Positions 57,231 to 64,000 of a DNA stretch of 64,000 bases are shown piece after piece (the stretch's first letter is position 1; every line of letters begins with the position of its first letter). The translations under genes were made by a program, and so were the position numbers. Below the pieces are notes generated by a model. That model was not told the origin of the DNA and ran no database searches. It was given only the letters and a program-made list of their open reading frames with translations. The stretch is from Conus ventricosus. Lineage: Eukaryota > Mollusca > Gastropoda > Neogastropoda > Conidae. The DNA lies in the NCBI GenBank assembly GCA_018398815.1, contig CM031616.1, forward strand, positions 73,088,116 through 73,152,115. The letters run 5' to 3'.

Positions 57231-57234
57231 CCAG

Positions 57235-57760
57235 AACCTCCAACAAGTATGAATATGATGGTGGACATGGCTTGTAGAGAGGTTGGTCACGTCTTAACAC
57301 CAGAACTTCCAACAAACAAATATGATGGTGGACATGGCTTGTAGAGAGGTTGGTCATGTCTTAACACCAGAACTTCAAACAAACAAATATGATGGTGGAC
57401 ATGGCTTGCAGAGAGGTTGGTCACGTCTTAACACCAGAACTTCAAACAAACAAATATGGTGGACATGGCATGTAGAGAGGTTGGTCACGTCTTAACACCA
57501 GAACTTCAAACAAACAAATATGGTGGACATGGCATGTAGAGAGGTTGGTCACGTCTTAACACCAGAACTTCAAACAAACAAATATGATGGTGGACATGGC
57601 TTGTAGAGAGGTTGGTCATGTCTTAAGACCAGAACCTCCAACAAATATGAATATGATGGTGGACATGGTATGTAGAGAAGTTGGTCATGTCTTAAGACCA
57701 GAACTCCCAACAAACATGATTATGATGGTGGACATGGTATGTAGAGAGGTTCCCCCACTG
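57235..57760. repeat. Minisatellite, ~62-67-bp unit, 8-9 copies
   Basis: The unit is GATGGTGGACATGGCTTGTA, GAGAGGTTGGTCACGTCTTA, ACACCAGAACTTCAAACAAA and CAAATAT. The later units change CACC to GACC and gain a GAAT. Confidence 0.96.
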
Positions 57761-57864
57761 GAGTGGATGACTGTGTAAGGCCTGTGAATCTGGAGGTTTC
57801 TCTGGCTAAAGGTCTGTGGGGTGACTGGATAATTCTGTGAACTGGAAGGATCTGTTGATGAACG

Positions 57865-58270
57865 GGCCATTCTGTGCAGGCATGTGAATGTTAAGGTTTC
57901 TTCGTTTGGCAAGGTCATTCTGTGCTGGCATGTGAATGTCAAGATTCCTTCGTTTGGCTAGGCCATTCTGTGCTGGTCTGTGAATGTCAAGGTTCCTTCG
58001 TTTGGCTAGGCCATTCTGTGCTGGTCTGTGAATGTCAAGGTTCCTTCGTTTGGCTAGGCCATTCTGTGCTGGCATGTGAATGTCAAGGTTCCTTCGTTTG
58101 GCAAGGTCATTCTGTGCTGGTCTGTGAACCTGAAGGTTCCTTCTTTTTGCTAGGCCATTCTGTGCGGGTCGTGAACCTGAAGGTTTCCTTCGTTTGGCTG
58201 GGCCATTCTGTGGGAATGTAAAATGTCAAGGTTCCTTCTTTTGGCAAGGCCTTCGGCTGGTCTGTAAACC
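57865..58270. repeat. Minisatellite, 48-bp unit, about 8 copies
   Basis: The unit is GGCCATTCTGTGCTGGTCTG, TGAATGTCAAGGTTCCTTCG and TTTGGCTA. 48 is a multiple of three, which explains open frames on both strands. Confidence 0.96.
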
Positions 58271-58689
58271 TAAAGGGTTCCTCTGTTTTCAGGGCAGTAC
58301 ATCGTTTCCTGGGGTTGCAGGAATGAATAGATTTTCCATTTGACAAGACACTTCCCAATGCAGATTTACGACTGCACTTTTGGGGAATCGGTTGCCTTTT
58401 GTATGTGCCCTATGGGGCTCTGTCGGGGTTTTGGGGGTTCTTGCATGAGTTGGTCGGGTGTTCTGCTAGCACACCATATCCCGAAGTCCATCAGAATTCT
58501 AACACAAGACGAAACAGATCACTTCAGAAGAGCGTTAAATTTCTGCTGCTTTTCCTGCATGTGTGTTGTTGGCTGTGGGGGGTTTCTTTTTTGCGTAACA
58601 GTGAAGGGTAGGCTTCCCCAAACATCCTGAGAAATTTATAATTGTCCAAGAGAAATATTTTAAAGGAAAAAACAAAATGTTTCGTAGGA

Positions 58690-59948
58690 TTTTGGATTTA
58701 TTTAGTGAGTCGTTCCAATTTTCCCCCCATTCTCTTAAACCCCAAATTTGGATACTGGCATTGCAAGTTATTCATTGAGTTTTATTTTGCCTCCCATCTC
58801 TCTTGCCCAATTGGTATACTGGCATTTGCAAGTGTATTTATGAGTCGTTCCAATTTTGCCCCCCATCTCTCTAGCCACTTGGTATACTGGCATTTTGCAA
58901 GTGTATTCAGTGAGTCGTTCCAATTTTGCCCCCCATCTCTCTTACCCATTGATATACTGGCATTTGCAAGTGTATTCAGTCAGTCGTTCCAATTTTGCCC
59001 CCCATCTCTCTTACCCAGTTGGTATACTGGCATTTGCAAGTGTATTCAGTCAGTCGATCCAATTTTGCCCCCCATTTCTCTTACCCAGTTGGTATACTGG
59101 CATTGGCAAGTGTATTCATGAGTCGTTCCAATTTTGCCCCCCATCTCCTTTTACCCAGTTGGTATACTGGCATTGGCAAGTGTATTCAGTGAGTCGTTCC
59201 AATTTTGCCCCCCATCTCTCTTACCCATTGGTATACTGGCATTGGCAAATGTATTCAGTGAGTCGTTCCAATTTTGCCCCCCATCTCTCTTACCCATTTG
59301 GTATACTGACATTGGCAAGTGTATTCAGTGAGTCGTTCCAATTTTTGCCCCCCATCTCTCTTACCCAGTTGTATACTGGCATTGGCAAGTGTATCAGTGA
59401 GTCGTTCCAATTTTGCCCCCCATCTCTCTTACCCATTGGTATACTGGCATTGGCAAATGTATTCAGTGAGTCGTTCCAATTTTGCCCCCCATCTCTCTTA
59501 CCCAGTTGTATACTGGCATTGGCAAATGTATTCAGTGAGTCGTTCCAATTTGCCCCCCATCTCTTTTACCCAGTTGGTATACTGGCATTGGCAAATGTAT
59601 TCAGTGAGTCGTTCCAATTTTGCCCCCCATCTCTCTTACCCAGTTGGTATACTGCATTGGCAAATGTTTCAGTGAGTCGTTCCAATTTTGCCCCCCATCT
59701 CTCTTACCCAGTTGGTAATACTGACATTGGCAAGTGTATTCAGTGATCGTTCCAATTTTGCCCCCATCTCTCTTACCCAGTTGGTAATACTGGCATTGCA
59801 AGTGTATTCAGTGAGTCGTTCCAATTTTGCCCCCCATCTCTCTTAGGCAATTAGTATACTGGCATGGCAAGTGTATTCAGTGAGTCCTTCCAATTTTGCC
59901 CCCCATCTCTCTTAGCAATTAGTATACTGGCATTGGCAAGTGTGAAGT
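58690..59948. repeat. Minisatellite, ~69-bp unit, about 18 copies
   Basis: The unit is GAGTCGTTCCAATTTTGCCC, CCCATCTCTCTTACCCAGTT, GGTATACTGGCATTGGCAAG and TGTATTCAGT. Many one-base indels occur, mostly in the C run and around TTGG. Long open frames are artefacts. Confidence 0.97.
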
Positions 59949-60740
59949 GTAGTGGATGGGTGGACAGGGCTCAAATGGATGAGGGACAAAAAACACAAAT
60001 GTTGGGTCTGTTATCATCATTATTTCATTGGCTTGATGTGCCTGTTCACCATCTTCAGCACTCGCATATTTAAAGTGATTGTGTAACCGAGCATTTGGAG
60101 TTTTGTATGCATGTTTAATTAAGCACATTCTCTGCCCCCAACCTCTCTCCCCAATCGTGAGAGATTATGTACCTGTATTTTTCATCATGAACAGTGAAAT
60201 GACAAATGTCATATGCTGTCTTGTTGCATTTTGAAGCAGAAAATAGGGTTCTCCTGTTGATAGTATCTTACAGTTTTTGTATGGTGTGAGTTTTCCCTTT
60301 TTTCACAAGCACTCGGCTGTGCTGAACTCCTTATGTTGCGATTTTCTAATTTATTTTGTATGTCGTGTTTGATGACTGTTAACAAATGCTAGTTATCTTT
60401 TAAAAAGAAAAAAAATACTTTCAGAAGAATATACTTTAAAAATTGTTAGGTATCTCACAAATTGACAAGCATATTTAAAAAAAAAGGCAATTAAAACATG
60501 CGGATCATAGTCTGACTGTAAATTGTTCGGTTTATACTATGCAGACAAACTAATACCAAATTACTTGCCATATACGGTTAAATCCACCGTGCATTTTACC
60601 ATTAGCAGGACCTAGTCTCTAGGTCTTCCAACAAAATTAAAACTGAAATTTGAAAAGGTCACTGAACAGAGAACTTTTGGCATGATTTGCATGTGCACAA
60701 GTTGTTTTCAGTCTGCAGTGAATGGCACTCGCATTCAAAC
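59949..60740. other. Unassigned
   Basis: AT-rich sequence without recognised features between two minisatellites. Confidence 0.5.
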
Positions 60741-61705
60741 AACGCCATATGTACTGCGTTTTATACAAAACAAAAACAACGCCACATGTACTGCGTTTTA
60801 TACAAAACAAAAACAACGCCATATGTACTGCGTTTTATACAAACAAAAACAACGCCGTATGTACTGCGTTTTATACAAAACAAACAACGCCGTATGTACT
60901 GCGTTTTATACAAAACAAAAACAACGCCACATGTACTGCGTTTTATACAAAACAAAAACAACGCCGTATGTACTGCGTTTTATACAGAACAAAAACAACG
61001 CCGTATGTACTGTGTTTTATACAAAACAAAAACAACGCCGTATGTACTGCGTTTTATACAGAACAAAAACAACGCCGTATGTACTGTGTTTTTATACAGA
61101 ACAAAAACAACGCCGTATGTACTGCGTTTTATACAGACAAAAACAACGCCGTATGTACTGCGTTTTATACAGAACAAAAACAACGCCACATGTACTTGCG
61201 TTTATAACAGAACAAAAACAACGCCGTATGTACTGCGTTTTATACAAAACAAAAACAACGCCGTATGTACTGCGTTTTTATACAAAACAAAAACAACGCC
61301 ACATGTACTCGTTTTATACAGAACAAAAACAACGCCGTATGTACTGCGTTTTATACAGAACAAAAACGCCACATGTACTGCGTTTTATACAGAACAAAAA
61401 CAACGCCGTAATGTACTGCGTTTTATACAGAACAAAAACAACGCGGTATGTACTGCGTTTTATACAGAAGAAAAACAACGCCGTATGTACTGCGTTTTAT
61501 ACAGAACAAAAACAACGCCGTATGTACTGCGTTTTATACAGAACAAAAACAACGCCACATGTACTGCGTTTTATACAGAACAAAAACAACGCCGTAATGT
61601 ACTGCGTTTATACAAAACAAAAACAACGCCGTATGTACTGTGTTTTTATACAAAACAAAAACAACGCCGTATGTACTGCGTTTTATACAAAACAAAAACG
61701 AAAGT
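60740..61705. repeat. Minisatellite, 37-bp unit, about 26 copies
   Basis: The unit is AACAACGCCGTATGTACTGC then GTTTTATACAAAACAAA. Variants alternate CGTATG with CACATG and AAAAC with AGAAC. Frames of 344 and 416 codons (MYCVLYKTKTTPYVLRF) are open only because the unit lacks stops in the sense frames. Confidence 0.98.
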
Positions 61706-62360
61706 CAAGAGCATGAAAGTATTTCACTCGGCGCAAAGGAAATACAGGCGGCATATGAAAACCAGGAGTCCAGAGAGCTTTTATTCATTATCTGTCATGT
61801 TGCCATCTTCCTTCCCTTCCCATCTCCATCGTGCCCCTCGCCATGCCATTCCTCTGTCCCCCCCACCCCACCCCCCTATCATCTCTCACTGCCCACACCA
61901 CTGTTGCGAGAAATCCTGCATGATCATACTGTTTTAACCAGCATCTCGGTGCAGACAAAATGCGGTCAGATTGCATCAGTGAAAGCTGGTCAGGGGTTCT
62001 GTGTGTACACTGCTGCTGGTGGTCACCAAGTTTCCGTGACCTGATAATGTAGCGGTGTGCTGGAGGGGGGGCATTTTGCTGCAGAGACGAGAGTCGTCTT
62101 CCTTGGGCCTCAAGAGTTTGCTGTAGTGTTCTGAAATGGAGAAGCACCATGCTGTGACCATGCGCCCAGTGGTGGTCGGCGCATTACAGTGCATGGCCCG
62201 GTGGACACAGCGCAGTGGGTGGAACATGTATGCATAGGCGCTGAAGGGGAGAAGGCAATAAACTGTCAGGAATTTTCTGACGAGGTAGATTGTGTAAAAG
62301 CCAGGGTTGAGTTTGTGGAAAAAAAAGGGGATAAACGCAATTAACCCTAAAGGAATTATC

Positions 62361-62776
62361 CTCAACTCTTTCATTCCTACTTTTCTATGAACCATTACTT
62401 TCTCTTGTTCCTAGATTTTTATAATACGAGTATTCCCTTCATTCCTGGATTTAGAGAAGAAGAAAAAAAGTGGAAATGAGAACTGCCATGTATGCAGTAG
62501 CAAACCGGCCAGAAAAGAGCGGCAAGCACTTTCCCACGCTGTAGGGGCCGTCTGGCATCCATTCCATTCATAAACACTACCGCGTGAGCGACCCGGTCAT
62601 GACGTGTACCGATGACGCGACTCGCACGAAGTTCAAAGCGCTTACCGCGAGAACCGATTTGTCGGGCTGCAGGAAGGAAAGGGGGAATTTTGTGCTGCCC
62701 GGTTTTCTGGGCTGCAGGAAGGAAGGGTAGGGTTTCTGCAAACTGGAAAACCGGGTTGTAGGGATGAAAGAGTTAA
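62361..62776. mobile_element. Probable MITE with ~18-bp inverted ends
   Basis: The left end CAACTCTTTCATTCCTAC (62,363-62,380) is inverted at the right end GTAGGGATGAAAGAGTTAA (62,758-62,776) with one or two mismatches. TTAA stands at the right border and a changed TCAA at the left. A TTAA target would fit piggyBac-like elements. The interior has two GGGCTGCAGGAAGGAA copies and no coding capacity. Confidence 0.6.
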
Positions 62777-64000
62777 ATGGGGATACAAGATGCACACAAA
62801 CAAGTGCTTAAAGAGTTGTCGATCAAAGGAAGACCTGTCCATTGGATGATGAATACATGTGTAAACGGAATACTGTCCACCTTTAGTTAATTTGCTTCTC
62901 TAAGGTGAGAAAATCAGAATAGTCATTATCATTAAGATAGGGCCCGGAGATGGAGCAGGGGAGTTTCTGTGTACACTTGATGGCCAAGATGGTGGAGGCA
63001 AGTCTTGTTGAAGCAGTTGTTGAAGCAGCGAAGAACATGTGCCTGAACTCCGTAGTAATTACTCAGTAGATATCCAGGACACTGAAAGGTTCGTGTTTTC
63101 TAGCTGCTGCTTGCAGTTGTGTCATTATGTCCGTTACCTGTGGGGCAAAATGCTTCAGGGATAGTGTGCGCATGCTCTTTCTACAACGATGAAAGGGGAA
63201 GACATTAAATCAAAGATGTTGGATCTCCAGACTTTGGCCAAATATGCAAATTTTCAGAAAGGGTTGATTGAAATTGTTTAATCGTCATTGCACGGTGTCC
63301 TACAGTCATTGCACAATGTCCCATGTTTACTACACAGTGTTGAGTGCCTTTGTGCGCATTTCTGCGGTGACCTGAACATCACACGACCTATTGCTTTTTG
63401 ACAAAAAAAAAAGAAAAGAAATATATATATGTACATATGTGTGTGAAATGCAAAATTTTTTTCCCCAGGTACATTTCTGCTGTGACCTTAGTTTGAAAAA
63501 CGAGGCAAATTTTTGTTTATGTGGTTGTGTGGTGTAGTTTGCCGATGATGACAGAAATGTTATTACAGTCATTGCTGGAGGTGGAAATGACAAGTCATTT
63601 CAAAATGGTTGTTGACTTCATTTTTTTTTTTCATTTTGGTGATTGGCTTGGCCCCATGGGTGTGGGTAGGCCAAGGGCTTCGTTAAAATATACTTTGCCA
63701 AGTTCTGTGCCAGTAATTTCCCCACTCTGTCTGGTTTTTTTTTCTTTTTAAATGTGTGTACTGTTTTTCCGGCCTTTAGGTATGGGCTGTTCTTCCACCT
63801 TTGTGCTCGACAGTGTTTTTTCCTTCCTTTCTTTTGTCACAACAAACAAATAACGAGCGGGTTTCATTGCACTCTTGCTGCAAGCTGGGGGACTACCCAC
63901 TGTCCACGCTGGCCGTTCTGTCAGCAGTGTCTGCTGTTGTTTTCTGTGTGTGCGTGTAGACTCAAGAGCAAAAACAAATTGAGCAGAATGCCTGGTTTCC
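62777..64000. other. Unassigned to the window end
   Basis: No gene, tRNA-like head or tandem array was recognised. T-rich tracts occur near 63,625 and 63,735. Confidence 0.5.

Noticed and set aside
60740..61705. A CRISPR-like array of 37-bp units
   Set aside because: Units are head to tail without unique spacers, and the DNA is animal.
60682..61937. Plus-strand frames of 344 and 416 codons (MYCVLYKTK repeats)
   Set aside because: They are read-through of the 37-bp minisatellite. The same peptide turns up in all three frames, as expected when the unit length is not a multiple of three.

Overview
The window is animal nuclear DNA. It has split exons with GT/AG borders, long introns, non-LTR retrotransposons, tRNA-headed SINEs, long (CA)n/(GT)n runs and many minisatellites, and no bacterial gene layout, CRISPR array or viral gene block. 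The one recognisable host gene is a Phafin-2 (PLEKHF2) orthologue with a PH domain, a FYVE zinc finger and an acidic tail. Its divergence from the vertebrate protein, plus the mix of I/Nimb-like and L1/Tx1-like LINEs, tRNA-SINEs and minisatellites, suggests an invertebrate. A mollusc (perhaps a gastropod) is my guess, and the species cannot be fixed from sequence alone. The first 27 kb are indel-rich and contain a scaffold gap of exactly 1000 N, so draft-assembly error is a real concern there.

Layout. 1-1949 is a near-copy of 15.06-17.0 kb: the same 65-bp minisatellite, the same intron, the same small Phafin-2 exon and the same truncated LINE. The N gap follows, then a second LINE copy (3.2-6.3 kb), a 21-bp minisatellite (6.65-7.6 kb), unassigned sequence, and large (CA)n and poly-G tracts (10.2-10.8 kb). 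Three minisatellites (11.0-12.1 kb) and 3 kb of unassigned DNA lead to the second copy of the exon (15,811) and a second LINE (16.0-19.7 kb). A nearly full-length LINE of the same family, with ORF1 zinc-knuckle remnants, lies at 21.1-27.5 kb.

The remaining Phafin-2 exons are at 35,212, 36,166, 37,276, 43,123, 47,742, 48,287 and 49,149, all on the + strand, with TGA at 49,170-49,172. The introns hold long tRNA-headed SINEs, an L1/Tx1-type LINE remnant, a hAT-like DNA transposon with exact 13-bp inverted ends and a 6-bp target duplication, and many minisatellites. From 50.8 to 61.7 kb, downstream of the gene, minisatellites with unrelated units follow one another almost without break. The last 2.3 kb hold a probable MITE and unassigned DNA.

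Most long open frames here are read-through of tandem repeats and are not genes. By a rough count by eye, more than 20 minisatellite arrays cover about 13 kb, a fifth of the window. At least two of them appear to be born from transposon sequence: one from the LINE 3' tail and one from the interior of a SINE. One was later split by the DNA transposon, which gives a relative order of events.
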